Shown: positions 1-11,070 of the stretch, piece by piece | Layout of the letters: each line of letters opens with the position of its first letter | Numbering within the stretch: position 1 is the stretch's first letter | Assembly: GCA_947579665.1 (NCBI GenBank) | Contig: CANPUZ010000062.1 | Location: 1-64,000, forward strand | Source: Sympetrum striolatum | Taxonomy: Eukaryota > Arthropoda > Insecta > Odonata > Libellulidae | Length of the DNA stretch: 64,000 nt | Direction: 5' to 3' | Position numbers and translations under genes: made by a program | Notes under the pieces: generated by a model | Told to the model about the DNA's origin: nothing | The model's input: only the letters and a program-made list of their open reading frames with translations | Database searches by the model: none

Positions 1-63
1 TACTGTAATAAATATGTATTAATAATATAGTTTAAAACAGAGTCACAGAGATCATCACAGTGA

Positions 64-594
64 AAAATTTACAAGACGCGTATCAGTGATGAACACCCGA
101 GGTGGTCTTCTCTAAACTTTTTCGGCAAGGTCAGTTCCCTGGCGGCAAGGCTCTTCCCGAGGGACCGCCTGCGAGCAGCCTATAGGCCCACCCCCAATAT
201 CCGAGACCTACTACACAATGGGAAGGACGAGGTAGATCCCGCAGCCAGGAGTGGAGTGTACCGGCTAACCTGCACGGACTGCGACGCTGTGTACTGTGGA
301 CAAACAGGGAGATCTTTTGAGGTTCGCAGGAAGGAACATTCAGCGGCCGCATGCCGAAACAACCCCGCTGTGTCGCAAATGGCTCATCATCTGCTAGAGA
401 ACAACCATGATTCCTTCAACATGGATTACCTGCATTTTGCAGAAAAAGGCATCACCTTAAGCTCCTTGGAGCAATTAGAAATCCTGAGAAACATGGCAGA
501 CCCAAATGTGAAAGTTATTAACGAATATTTGTCTCCTTTTCCCTCACCTATCCTTTCCACAGTTATCAACACCCTTAACCACTTCCCATCATAA
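64..594 (+). pseudogene. Penelope-like element, C-terminal GIY-YIG endonuclease fragment
   Basis: An open frame runs from just after a TGA at 61-63 to a stop at 592-594. It has no usable start codon, so it is the 3' end of a longer polyprotein. The N-terminal part has the YRPTPNIRDLL connector usual between reverse transcriptase and endonuclease in Penelope-like elements. GVYRLTC with VYCGQTGRSFEVRRKEH follows (from about position 253), which is the GIY-YIG nuclease core: the GIY-like GVY, the YIG-like YCG, and the conserved Arg and Glu-His after them. In this class the nuclease nicks target DNA to prime reverse transcription. Nothing upstream in the window encodes the reverse transcriptase, so the copy is 5'-truncated or cut by the window edge. 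The frame is intact within the fragment, suggesting a fairly young copy. Confidence 0.82.
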
Positions 595-653
595 CCCACC
601 ACTCCCATTCCCTCCTACTTATATATACGCTGTATTGATTTGTATTTAGTCAC

Positions 654-699
654 CTGAGGATGACTCCATGAGTCGAACCCATGGTCGTTTCCAAATAAA
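654..699 (+). ncRNA. Hammerhead-ribozyme-like motif and polyadenylation signal at the Penelope 3' end
   Basis: Sixty bases after the GIY-YIG stop codon there is CTGAGGA (654-660), which fits the hammerhead box CUGANGA. A stem follows, GACTC/GAGTC with a CAT loop. Then comes GAA-C in place of the GAAA box, a palindromic CCATGG and a GTC (up to 686), with AATAAA at 694-699. Penelope-like elements are known to carry minimal hammerhead ribozymes in their terminal regions. This copy lacks the last A of GAAA, so it is probably a degenerate one. Assignment is by motif order only; folding was not computed. Confidence 0.5.
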
Positions 700-967
700 A
701 TATTGTACGGTATAGTAAAAGTTTGTTTTCACTGTTGCACCTGATGGATCCATACCACCAAGTCACGGCCCAAGCAGTTGATTCTAAATAGAGTATCTTA
801 GAATTTGTTATACTTATTTTTGTTAGCAAGGGTGATAAGTAAATATTCGTGAAAGACAATCTTGTAATGAATGAAGTATGACCTAAAGAAATTATGCAAT
901 AAGTAACTAAAACAATTTAAACTAATTTAAAGTTCAGTATGCTTTTATGGCTATGGTAGATACATAC

Positions 968-1134
968 CCCAAATGGACATGAAGATGCAGTAAGCTACTG
1001 TGAATGGATGGTCAAACAAGAGAAGAAGCCATTGAGCTCCACATGAAGACCTGAGTTTTTCCTCCTTGGACCATTCATTGCCACATCGCTCGCAGATGTA
1101 CTCCTCCCCTATTTTCCCATAGCACACATCTTCT
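968..1134 (-). pseudogene. Single internal exon of an anoctamin (TMEM16 family) gene
   Basis: On the minus strand this stretch reads without a stop: EDVCYGKIGEEYICERCG, then a second pair of cysteines, then LFDHPFTVAYCIFMSIW. This matches the anoctamin segment between transmembrane helices in which vertebrate members have MCP.C...C followed by LFDN.ATVFFA.FMA.W. Anoctamins are calcium-activated chloride channels or lipid scramblases of the plasma or ER membrane. The exon is bounded by a good GT donor (GTATGT, plus-strand 962-967) and an AG acceptor just upstream (plus 1135-1137). The preceding exons should lie at higher coordinates on the minus strand, but I recognised none. The following exons would lie below position 968, where the Penelope fragment sits. 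It could be a live exon of a gene with very long introns or an orphan remnant; the type given here is provisional. Confidence 0.6.
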
Positions 1135-1137
1135 CTG

Positions 1138-4005
1138 TTTAATAGGAATTGGAAACATAATATTCTAGTATCATGTAATAGGAATCCAAAATAATTTGAA
1201 ATTTCAATTTACAACCAAAATCCAATGCTACGAGAATTAAAAAAAAGGTTTATGAGCCTGAAATCATTTATAAGATATAAGCAAATAAAAATGTTCATTG
1301 AAGAAAAATGTGGATTCACTGCAACAGTATCACAATATTGAATCTGTGATCAAACACTCCAATCGGTATAATTTAGAAAATGGATATACTTCAATTTTAG
1401 AATAGGAAAAGACAAATTGCTTTACTTATGTTAATTTATTATGTGAGCAAAATGTTGCTTGCATACAGCAATCTCATAGGAAGAAATTCACTTAAAAATA
1501 GCTTCCAAAAGTTATGCAACTCTGATATTCAAGCATCACTCTCCCATAATTTCTTAGGTATAGCAATAATATCAAATTTGATCTATTAATAGATCGATCC
1601 AGAGCCAAACACAAGTTTTCTTTGAATTAGTCCAAAGCATATACTTACAGGTGCCAAAATCATCATAACCGATAACAATTCTTTACCCCCTTAGGAAGTG
1701 CCGACTTAAAATATCAAATTTCAACTACTATGTGATCTTTAGAGTATAATTTTGATCGAATGTGTCAAACCCAGCGCCATTCTGTGGGATGAATTTCCAC
1801 TACCTGTAAACACTTTGAATCAAGCTGCACATAGATTTACAGGTCAATATTCATTGGTAAAGTTCATTAGGGTAATAATTATGCAATTCCCTGGCAACAA
1901 ACTCAGGAGAGGTGGTAAAAATGAGACCAATGAAGGATTTTGGGACCTCCTGGGATTGAACTTTTTATACTTATGAATGATTTCTTATTTTTAATAGGGG
2001 TTTCTAGTTTGGTTCTACATGCCTTAGAAATTCCAAGTCAATATACACTAATAACGCATAAATCTGATCCTTGTGAATAATCAGAAGTAGAAATTTTCCA
2101 AATGTCATTTTACATATTAATCTTGATAGAAGCAAGAGAGAATAGAGGCAAGATATATTGAAAGAATGCTTAACTGATGCTTAAAAATGCTTAACTTTTG
2201 AACTGACAACTGAGAAGGTGACTTAGTATTGAGTTAGTAGTGAGTGAGTTAGTATTTGCATAGACTTAAGGAAAACGTAGCATTCGGCATCGAAAACTCA
2301 CTGCAATTTTGAGATACTTATTTCAGGTATAAAGCGCGTCCTCGAAGCAGGGAATTTCGGTGTTTTAGATTAGAAAAGTTAATTTTAAAGGAGAGTAAAC
2401 TTATGAGGCCCTGAGACTTCTAATCAGTCAGTCTTACATATTTTCAAGTCGTGAATACAGCAATAGTACTTTATGGCACTGGAACCAGAATGCTTTCAAT
2501 TTTTCTATTATTTGGTATGCTTCTAGTTTTTGCCAAAAACGATTTAAAGTAATTTGTTAAAATTTTCTAGTCCATCTATTTCTCTCAGCCTGTATGAAAT
2601 ATCCTATCAACGATGCTAATTATAATTTCTAATAAACTGATTGAATAACAGTGTTGTATTGAATTTGAAGCACCCATTTAAGATGGTTGAATACTTCACT
2701 GTGTAAAAAATTGGCATAATTTCTTTGCTAACTCATTAAAGTAGTTTGAATACAAAGCATTACTAAATTAAAACTGAAATTTATCAAAATAGTACATTTA
2801 AAAAGGCATAATCTGAAGCTGTTTCCAAAAAGTTTGTGTATTTAATCCAATCCAATACGTCACTGATAAATATTTTCATAATTAAAGAGATTTAAAAGTA
2901 GCATCAAGAGTAGAAAGCCATGGTGATTCAAAACTGGTTGTTGTTTATGGAGATGTTGAACTTGTCAGATGTTACGTAATAGATGTGTGTTAAAATAATT
3001 TTGTTTGAGATGCTTTGTGAAATGATGTGATAGATATTTAAGGGGAGTAATTTTTGGTGTTTTTTGGTTGAGAGCGCTGAGAGGGCGCGGTCGCCTTGAG
3101 GGACTGATAAGGACGTGTGTAGGGAGTGCCGACGGAGGTGATATATCCATCATCATACATTGGGGTTTTTCCTTAATATAAACTCATAATAATCTAAATA
3201 GACGCTACTTGACAGAACTATATAGTTAGTAAGGAAGCTAGCAGTTTGCATAGAATTAATTTTTATTATTACATTTTTTGTACTTTTTTCAACCATTCAT
3301 GCATGATTCATACATGCATTCATGATGATATATTAACCCAAAATTTTGTGAAATGGATAATGTATTATTTCTAAAAAATATAATGTTAATGATAAAACTT
3401 TGCTTTAGTTAGAGAAAGTATGAATCTTTTGTCCTACTCTCTATTCTTGTTGTATGTTTTTGATGGAACAAAGGAGGAATATTTTATAAGGGAAGAATTA
3501 ACCATAGCAGAATAAAGTTGAAAAGTTAACCAATCATGCCTAAGGTTACTTAAACTACTTTTTTCTGATTTTATTTCATTCTCCTAGTTATTTAATCATT
3601 CGATCTTCATACTAATATGGTTATGTTCTGTACCCACTCAATGTATGCTATAATTTTATGATTCAAAAGGAAATATTTGATATTTCGATACTTAGTACCA
3701 TGTATAGCAATGCATTAGATTCACGAGTCTTTGAGTTATCAATAAATACCATTGTGTCAAGTCTTTCAGATTTTTTGCATTTTTTTACATATATAGACAT
3801 CCGCTTTAGTCTATATTTAATGCTAATCTGCCACTACCCAAATTAAATTTACGGAAATAAATTATAGGTAAATTTTCTACTGTGGGTGCATTGAAAAATT
3901 GTATAATAGTCTGAAAAAAAATTGTACCTCATCATTTAATTAATTAAAACCAAGAAATATAAGACAATTTAATACCTATTTTATGTTTCCAGAAGGAGAA
4001 ATACA
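1138..4005. other. AT-rich stretch without recognised gene
   Basis: No frame with family resemblance was seen. The only compositional feature is a GC-richer patch at about 3068-3145, flanked by AT-rich sequence on both sides, which opens a 63-codon frame on the minus strand without recognisable similarity. It may be a decayed exon or a repeat fragment. The rest looks like intronic or intergenic DNA. Confidence 0.4.
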
Positions 4006-4113
4006 ATGAGAATACTGATATGGATCCTATATTCTATATTTTGTTCTATACTTCCTGTAGAGGGCTTTACCTACATCAGCTCTGGTAGAATCTACAGCAT
4101 ACAGAAGCCTTAA
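4006..4113 (+). pseudogene. Signal-peptide exon of the gd-like protease
   Basis: ATG at 4006 begins MRILIWILYSIFCSILPVEG, a hydrophobic leader with a plausible cleavage after VEG. Then comes FTYISSGR, which resembles the F.Y...G start of the gd N-terminal domain. The frame ends at TAA 4111-4113 after 35 codons. Either a weak donor before the stop is used or the exon is broken here. Confidence 0.5.
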
Positions 4114-4369
4114 GAGGGCCTATCAACATCAGTCTAAATACATAAATATACAAATGACAACAGTGCAGGTTATGAATTCAATCTAGACAGGAAAATTTAT
4201 CAGTGAAGATGTTAGAATTTAATTTAAGTTATGCTACTGTGTAACGAGTTTCATTTGTTGATATCTTTCTCAAATGTATATTACATACAGAAGAAATAAG
4301 TTGATAATCACACAATTTTCATCTGATGAATGATGCTAATTCATTTGGATTGATTCTCTTCAATTTTAG

Positions 4370-4660
4370 CTCAAATTCCTGTGCGTCTGATGACTACCAT
4401 CATCTTGAATCACAAATTTTTCCCATCTTCAATTTCTCTCAACTCTGGAGGTCGACCTAACGTAATTACTCAAATCAGTCAGCCCCAAATTGAACCTCAG
4501 ACTGGTATTCAATCACCAATCAATAACTTTCCCTTTTCTAATCCTGAGAGTGTTCCTCAAGTGACTCCCATCCCTCCTATTGCCTACAGCCAGCAAAGTA
4601 CAGCAGCACCTGGAAATTTCAATAACAGGCCAAGTCCAACCAGTTCTCTAGGATCTCAAG
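4370..4660 (+). pseudogene. N-terminal/linker exon of the gd-like protease
   Basis: The exon follows the acceptor TTCAATTTTAG and ends at CAAG|GTATTC with phase 1. It encodes IPVRLMTTIILNHKFF, like the end of the gd N-terminal domain, and then a Pro/Gln/Ser/Asn-rich linker typical of the stretch before the protease domain. The phase does not match any acceptor before the next recognised exon, so an intervening exon may be missing or altered. Confidence 0.55.
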
Positions 4661-4846
4661 GTATTCCATATTCATATACTTTTTTAAGGCAATCTCGTTG
4701 TCTAGGATATGATTGCTTTACATTAAAATTCATTTTTTCTATGAAGAGCTTCAAAGCATGAAAGATACTTCATCAGGTTCTTTAAATAATATTTAATCAA
4801 AACATTACATACCTGAGAAAATGTTCAACTTTGTAGATAAATGTAG

Positions 4847-5006
4847 AAAACCATTAACAAGCAACTTTTTGGCGGTCATGGAGAAGATGTAACAAAGAGA
4901 GGTGAATGGCCATGGATGGTGGCTCTATTTTACAATATAAAAGATGGAGTGGGCATTAAGTATAACTGTGGCGGGACATTAATTAGCAGATACTATGTTC
5001 TTACAG
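4847..5006 (+). pseudogene. Protease-domain first exon (RGEWPWMVALF, CGGTLIS)
   Basis: In frame: INKQLFGGHGED, then RGEWPWMVALFYN and NCGGTLISRYYVLT. The reading ends ACAG|GTAAAT in phase 1, exactly where the VLTA-AHC codon is split in many trypsin-like genes. The 5' boundary is set by an in-frame TAG at 4844-4846 which can serve as the acceptor AG. The residue run preceding the catalytic domain is not the usual R-IVGG. Confidence 0.7.
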
Positions 5007-5243
5007 GTAAATAATAGTCCTTAATTGTGTTAGTTTAATGAAATTATTCATCATCCTCTATTCTTTTTAATTTTCTCTTTTCAAATAACAACAATAATTT
5101 CAAAACAATCTCATCTATAATCCTATTTCTGATTCTTGCAGTAAGAAATATTCTTTACATAGTTTGAAACTCTGATATGAACGTATAGCCAATTAAAATA
5201 TATACATTGATGCAAAAAGTTAAGCATTAAAATTTGATTTCGG

Positions 5244-5400
5244 CTGCTCATTGCACCGAGTACAGTGGTACATGACTAACAGCAGATAAAATACAACTTT
5301 ACCTGGGAAATTTCAACCTCAACTAATGGTCAGAAGATGGTTCACAAACAAGTGAAGTGAAAAATGTTTTTAAGCATCCTCAAATTGAAAACTTGGAGTA
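5244..5400 (+). pseudogene. Catalytic-histidine exon with lost acceptor and two stops
   Basis: Joined in phase to the previous exon this reads AAHCTEYSGT, then TGA (5273-5275), LTADKIQLYLGNFNLN, TAA (5324-5326) and WSEDGSQTSEVKNVFKHP. A good donor GTAAGT follows at 5401. The bases just before the exon are CGG where a splice acceptor needs CAG. Frame is kept throughout, so the lesions are point substitutions. This is the clearest proof that the gene is not encoding a full protease here. Confidence 0.75.
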
Positions 5401-6259
5401 GTAAGTGATATACAATAATTTAAAAAAATATATTGTTTTCTATGCATTGATAAATATTAGATTACATTATGAATGTGCAAAAATAATAACATAAAAAGGG
5501 TTCAAATACGATTTTTCTTAGAAAATTCTAAATAGCCTCCCTTCAGAAAAGTATTATCTGGAGTTGCTATATAACCAGATAAAAGTTTTCTTGTTAATAC
5601 ATTTTTCCCAAAGACCTATAAGGTAAAAATTCAAAAAGTTTTAGAATATGATGCCTACGATTAAATAGTATGACATTTAAGTGGCTAATTTATAAAATCG
5701 TTAAATTTAAAGTCTTCCAAAAACAGCAATAATGTCTGAATTAACTCATTTTTGCTTGGAGAATGAGAAGGGGATAATCATTCATATTGTAAGGGGGATC
5801 TCTTAACACCTGAAAGCATCTCAGGTCTCTGGAGACATGAGAAATACTTTTTTGAAATGTATTCCTTTATGTAGTACTGTATAGCACTTGGGGTCTTAGG
5901 GGAACCCGTACTCTATGTTGTGCAATGTTTATCGCTCTTACGACAGTGCAGTTCAAAGTCCAGACAAACTCAGCTCATTTAGCACACCACTGAAACACCT
6001 TGTAGTTGTTTCCTATGTCTATACACCTCGATTCTCAATTTTCTCATTGTCTCTGCTCACATTAATAGCATTGTTTTCATCCCAAATCTTCGTGGAATAT
6101 GATTTCAGCTTGTAGCATTATCAGAAAATCAGTAATGTAACTATCAACAACAAAGACTTTAAATAATATTTATAAACTTTTGAGTGATTTATTAAAATAA
6201 TCCATACATTTGATACTATAATAAAAGCTGGAACACATTTTGCCAACTACATATATTCG
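5401..6259. other. Intron sequence of the protease gene, nothing recognised
   Basis: AT-rich sequence between the histidine exon and a decayed transposase. The exon expected to carry the catalytic aspartate was looked for here in all three plus frames and not seen. Confidence 0.4.
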
Positions 6260-7520
6260 ATGATATCAACATCTGAAATCTGCAAGGTCAAGAAAATAAA
6301 TTGGCTCCCTTTTGTGAAGTTGCCAATATGTTTGCAGAAAATTGTCAAAAAGGTCATGATGTGTCAGCATTTAGGACCATCGGCCAGCAGCCTGTGTCCT
6401 TCTGTGGACAATGTTCTTTCAGAGTCTATATGCCAAGGAAACGCAAGAAGTAAGGAATCAAATTCATGGTATTGTTCAATGCAGAAAATTTTTGTTGTAA
6501 TTTTGATGTTTAGCTTGGAAAGGTTGGCAATCTGGTGGAGAAGCAACAGTCACAGCAATTAGGGAAGCAACTGTTTTAGTATGGAAGTGACCTTTTCAGA
6601 GCAGACCAATTTTCAGACATTGCAAAAAAACAAAAAGCAATGCTTAACATAAAATGATGCCTAAAGAGCCATCTGAGGATCCAAGCATACGGCTTACTAC
6701 CTCTCCAAGCAATAAAACTGGAGGGACATCTTGAGCGGTTGGGATCCTGAGGACTGATCTGGCAGTCCTCCTCACTCCCAGTGGTGATATCACTACTGAC
6801 AATTTCTTTACAAAATTGTCTCTTGCATAAGAATGTATGAAGAAGAAAATAACAATGGTTAAAATTGTTAGAAAGAATGGAAATGGCTTTTGCCCCCATC
6901 ATTGACTTGCCCTTCTCTACACCCTGGTGTCATATATAGCAAAAGCAAATAAGTGTCTCATACTTTTGTCGTCCATGCATCAAGAGCATAATATTTCAGG
7001 TGAGGAAAATAGTTTCAAGCCTTCAATGAATTTGTTCAATAGTACTAAAGGGATTCGAGTTTTTATATTAGATAAGCTAATTTGTGACTATTTCTGTGCC
7101 AGAGCAGTAAGAAGGTGCCACTCTTTTAAACACCCTTAAGGTACGAGCATACAACGCCCTTATTATTTGGTGAAGAATAATAAATTTTCAAAGCAAGTAT
7201 GCAGAAGTCCAGAAAAATAATTTTCAATACCTTACGAATGGCACTAATCAAAGACAACATTGACAGACAAGTCAGATGTTTGAAAACACCAGAAGGAAAA
7301 ATTACCAGAAAACCATAATCTGGAATATTGAGTTGACAGGCAGAAAAGCTTCAACAGTAGGACAGCTACTAGAAGAAACTAAAGGTGAAAAAAGGAAGAG
7401 AGGTAGATGCAGCATCTGCTCTTGTGCAGACAATAAATGCACTTCAACATGTGACAAATGAAGCAGTTTTGTATGCAAGAACCATGCCATGAAAGAGACT
7501 CAAATGATGAGCATTAATTG
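6260..7520 (+). pseudogene. Decayed piggyBac-like transposase inside the protease intron
   Basis: Pieces in all three plus frames appear in the order of a piggyBac transposase (DDE_Tnp_1_7). LAPFCEVANMFAENCQKGHD with SFRVYMPRKRKK (about 6305-6450) covers the first catalytic block, where the usual TIDEQ reads TIGQQ, so the first Asp is Gly. ITTDNFFTKLSLA (about 6785-6830) is the second Asp block. SYIAKANKCLILLSSMH (from 6930) leads to FNSTKG and LDKLICDYFCARAVRR (third block), although the usual Asp after TKG is displaced by a frameshift. The C-terminus, LTGRKASTVGQLLEE followed by C..C...C...C (to about 7460), is the cysteine cross-brace. Numerous stops and frameshifts show it is long dead. 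Terminal repeats were not identified. Confidence 0.8.
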
Positions 7521-7700
7521 CATTTCCAACTCCTGCGCATGAAACTAAATTAGAATTAACTGACTGAATTTTATGTATTTATTGTTATTTTTTGTTTTAT
7601 TCAAATATTAACTTTGAAAATAATTTCATTTTAATGCAAAAATAAGTATTTTATTTTTGGAATGTTAACAATTTTTACACTAAGTATTATTACTTTCTAC

Positions 7701-8712
7701 ATATACGAAGTATAGAGAAAGTATTGTTTACATGAAAAAATTCGACTTTGAGATTTCAACGGAAATACATGCTTTGGGTTCCCTAGAACACGTTTTGACC
7801 ATTTTCGGAATGATGTCTGTGTGTATGTGTGTGTGTGTGTGTGTATGTGTGATAGTGGGCGCTCTAACGTGAAAACTATAAGTCGTATCAATACCAAACT
7901 TCATATATAGTATTGTGGTGTGTGCTGTCAGAGTTGATTAGTTTTTAGAGTAAATCGGTCGACCGGAAGTCGAGCTTTATTCATTAAAGCTCATTTCCGG
8001 TTTTCAAAATATCTCCATAAATATGATATATACGTATATTGTATACCATATAAAAGTTTTAGATAATGATATTTACTATAACTTTTGTATTTAACATATT
8101 TTTGTATCACTGGTTGATTTCGAGTTATTAGTGAAATACCAATAAACCGGAAGCAGCTGTTATGTACTTTGTGGGCGCTCTAACATGAAAAACATTCATT
8201 GTATCAACTCCAAATTCCATATATAGTGTTTTGGTTGATGTCTTTAGAGTTGATTAGTTTTTGGAGTAAATCGGTCAACCGGAAGTTGAGCTTCATTCTT
8301 CAAAGCTCATTTCCGGTTTTCAAAACATCTCCATAAATATGATATTTAGGTATATACTATTATTTATAAATGTTTTAGAAAATATAATTTACTATAACCT
8401 TTGGTTGAAACATATTTTTGTATCACTGATTGTTTAGGAGTTATTCATGAAATACTGATAAACCGGAAGTTGCTCATTATGCACTTTGTGGGCGCTCTGG
8501 GCTCTATGGGGGAAAGGCCAATTTCATCGTTTTTCATCGATCATGTCCAGAAAAACATTATTTATAATGTTTTTGACATCAAAGATGATAATATATAAAT
8601 TAATCACTCTTCTTCCAAGTTTAGATGGAATATTGAGTTCGAAATTACTGTCGTAGATAAATATTTATATCTCATGTATGGAGAAAGTCATGTGCTGGCC
8701 ACATCAGATTTT
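7701..8712 (+). repeat. Dispersed repeat copy A with about 315-bp internal periodicity and a GT-rich tract
   Basis: The block begins TATAGAGAAAGTATTGTTTA, has a (GT)n-like run near 7817-7850, and then two to three diverged units starting at GTGGGCGCTCTAACGTGAAA (about 7856), GTGGGCGCTCTAACATGAAA (8170) and GTGGGCGCTCT (about 8488). Each unit also contains GTTGATTAGTTTTT and paired ACCGGAAG...TTTCCGGTTTT, which form local stems. It ends near GGAGAAAGTCATGTGCTGGCC. A second copy lies at 20459-21430. No coding capacity is seen. It is a mobile or satellite-derived repeat of unknown class. Confidence 0.75.
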
Positions 8713-9405
8713 TCTTATTGAACATTCATCCATATCTTTCATGCATGATAAATTATATTACTAGATATCAATTTCAAAAGTCTGGGTCTTCTGGGAAGCT
8801 AACATCAGAAAAGAACTCACTTTACCTCCTGAATAATATGCTTCATACAATGAAATCCTATCATTTATTTTTTCCTCTCTTAATAGGTCTCACAGTAAGT
8901 TTAATGAAAAGTGAGTAACAATTCAATCAAATTGACCCTTCACAAAAACTTCCTTGGCCTTATTACTCATGAAAATCCATGAGAATTCTTGCAGATATAA
9001 TTCTGATATTGTCTTCTAACATAGTAAAGTGATGGGTTTATTTATTTTAAGCAAAGCACTTAAAACTACACATAAATAGTCAATATCAATACTGCAAAAT
9101 GACAGTGAGACACATATATTTTGACTTTACAAAATTTTAACATGAATTCTGATTTTTGCATAATTATGCTAAAAAGGTATAATGATGCTGTACAATGCTG
9201 ATGCATATTCATATCAAATTCACAACAGGATTCATATGAAATGGAAATCATTAATCTGATAATCATATTTACCTTTCTATGGAATTTATGCAGTTTATTA
9301 AAAAATCATTTGACTGAAATAGGCACTTAAGAAAAAATATATTACATGGGAGTTATATTACCTGCAACATGTAAAGACCCTTGATTTTACATTTTACAAT
9401 TCCAG
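8713..9405. other. Intron sequence, nothing recognised
   Basis: AT-rich DNA between the dispersed repeat and the VAGWG exon. It lacks any frame resembling the missing aspartate exon. Confidence 0.4.
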
Positions 9406-9562
9406 GTTGCTGGATGGGGATTAGATGAAAATAACAAGCTCTCATCTGCAGTCCCAAAACCTTTTAAAATTCCTATTGTTTCCCAAGAAGAATGTTTAAG
9501 ATCTGGTCAGAGCTACACTATATTAACTCCTACCCGTACATTTTGTGCAGGCTATAGGAATG
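9406..9562 (+). pseudogene. Protease exon with VAGWG
   Basis: After the acceptor CAATTCCAG the exon reads VAGWGLDENNKLSSAVPKPF, IPIVSQEECLRSG and TFCAGYRN, ending AATG|GTAAGG in phase 1. These are the conserved WG segment, the I(V)S.EEC helix and FCAG of trypsin-fold proteases. The exon itself is undamaged. Confidence 0.75.
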
Positions 9563-9624
9563 GTAAGGAGCCCAGGTGATTGTTTACCTGCAATAACGAG
9601 TGTTAAAATATCTATTATTTTTGG

Positions 9625-9786
9625 TAAAAATAAACACAACAATGTATTCAATTCCACAACTTTTTTAATTCCACCACACACACGACCGGTTTCGACTCAC
9701 AATGGGTTTCGACTCACGAAACCGGTCGTGTGTGTGTTGGAATTAAAAATTTGTGGAATTGAATACATTGTGTTCATTTTTTGCAG
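9625..9786. repeat. Near-perfect foldback (inverted repeat) in the protease intron
   Basis: The left arm (from about 9632, AACACAACAATGTATTCAAT) is repeated in reverse complement to about 9778 (ATTGAATACATTGTG). The arms are roughly 70 bp with only a short centre. Next to the centre each arm carries GAAACCGGTCGTGTGTG, the sequence also seen in Penelope-type 3' ends. It starts about 60 bases after the exon donor. It is probably two head-to-head element ends or a foldback MITE. Confidence 0.8.
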
Positions 9787-10129
9787 TAATGGAATTCCAA
9801 AAAGTGACGGCTGCTACCATTGATTTTATCAATTATTTTTCTTTTTGATTGGTTAACAGCATATTAGGAAAGGTTTACATATCTATTTATATGAGCACAC
9901 ATTAATGCATATATACATACGCGCACATATGTAGTTTTCTAACTCAGTTAACACTTCCTCCACACTGAAAGATCAAGAGAATCAAAGAGTAGATGCAAAG
10001 TACATTCCTATTTTACACAATATTTACAATACAAAGCCTCAACAAGATTGCTTCAAAAAATAACAGAAGAAGCATAATAATACTGCCTATCACCAATCAT
10101 ATTTATAGTAATTTTGGTTTCAGTTTTAA
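9787..10129. other. Intron sequence, nothing recognised
   Basis: Low-complexity AT-rich DNA before the LINE relic. Confidence 0.4.
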
Positions 10130-11070
10130 AACCCTAGAATTAGGGAAGAAGGGTCAGTAGATAAATTTGGAGTAAATCACCTGCATTTCACAGATTTGCA
10201 ATTGATACAAAAGATGTAGCTGCAAGGTTAAAATACAGTAAGATGGAAGGTACTTCTTAGAATAACCAAATAAAACCAAAAGATTGTAATAAACTGAACA
10301 ATACTAAGGAAATATATAATTCTCCATCAGCACAAGTAATGATAAAATAGATCCCTCAGGATATCTGCTCAGAAATCTCATACAAATCAGTGACAACAAG
10401 AGATAACAGCCGTATTAATGAGGTAAAGAGTATACATGGTAGAATTAGGGATATTCCTTAAAAACTACCGATAAACAGAAGTGAAAATGTCTATCTGAGA
10501 TGAACCCTGTGTGTAATTTGGCTGAAGTACCTCAGAACAGGAATATGCATATAAATTAGGAGTCTAAAACGCTTTGTTTTGAAGAGGAAAGTTTCAGACA
10601 ATGTATTCTAGCTAAATTATAATTAAATGTGAAACTTATGGATTGAATACCACAGTAATACAGCCAGTACCAGGCAATTCAAAGTATTAGTTATAACTGC
10701 ATGCCTCCAATCACAAGAGAGATAAAATAGAGAACAGGTGAGAATGATGATGGGAGCAAAAAATGTTTCAGTTCAATTGTGAGCAGTGAAATAGATGGTC
10801 ATATGGCAAGAATAAATTATCATCTTCAATGGCCATCAGCAGTTCTCAATTGGACACCGAAAGGTACAAAGAGGTCAAGACAAAGAACAAAAGGACTGAT
10901 GGAACAGAAGCATCATCGAGTACTCAGGGGTAACACAGTAGCAAGAAACTCAAAGCAGAAATAATTAGAAAACGCTTGAAAAGGTCAATGCCAGAATGAT
11001 AATCTTTAATAAGTTGGCACCCCTCTTGGCTGGCTGAGGTAAGATGGTGCCTTTCAGTTATTCACAAGTG
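10130..11070 (+). pseudogene. Decayed LINE reverse transcriptase (RTE/BovB-like C-terminal half)
   Basis: Plus-strand fragments follow the order of an RTE-type reverse transcriptase end. A palm-like HLHFTDLQLIQ lies at about 10180-10215, in place of HFADDIALI. A stretch near 10640-10760 corresponds to the region before the terminal motif. GHMARINYHLQW then leads to VLNWTPKGTKRSRQRTKG (about 10800-10900), which matches the common RTE ending GH..R......AL.W.P.GKR.RGRP..TWRR. Stops and frameshifts are frequent, so this is an old copy. It lies within the last intron of the protease gene and says nothing about the gene's function. Confidence 0.55.

Noticed and set aside
1645..1745. Possible second anoctamin exon on the minus strand (donor GTAAGTAT at about 1644)
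   Set aside because: The donor is good but the residues before it (RIVIGYDDFGT) do not match an anoctamin segment.
3658..3846. 62-codon plus frame with hydrophobic stretches
   Set aside because: AT-rich composition gives Ile/Leu/Phe/Ser-rich frames by chance; no supporting signals.
7817..7850. CRISPR-like or telomeric array
   Set aside because: It is a simple (GT)n run inside a dispersed repeat; no spaced direct repeats of CRISPR size exist in the window.
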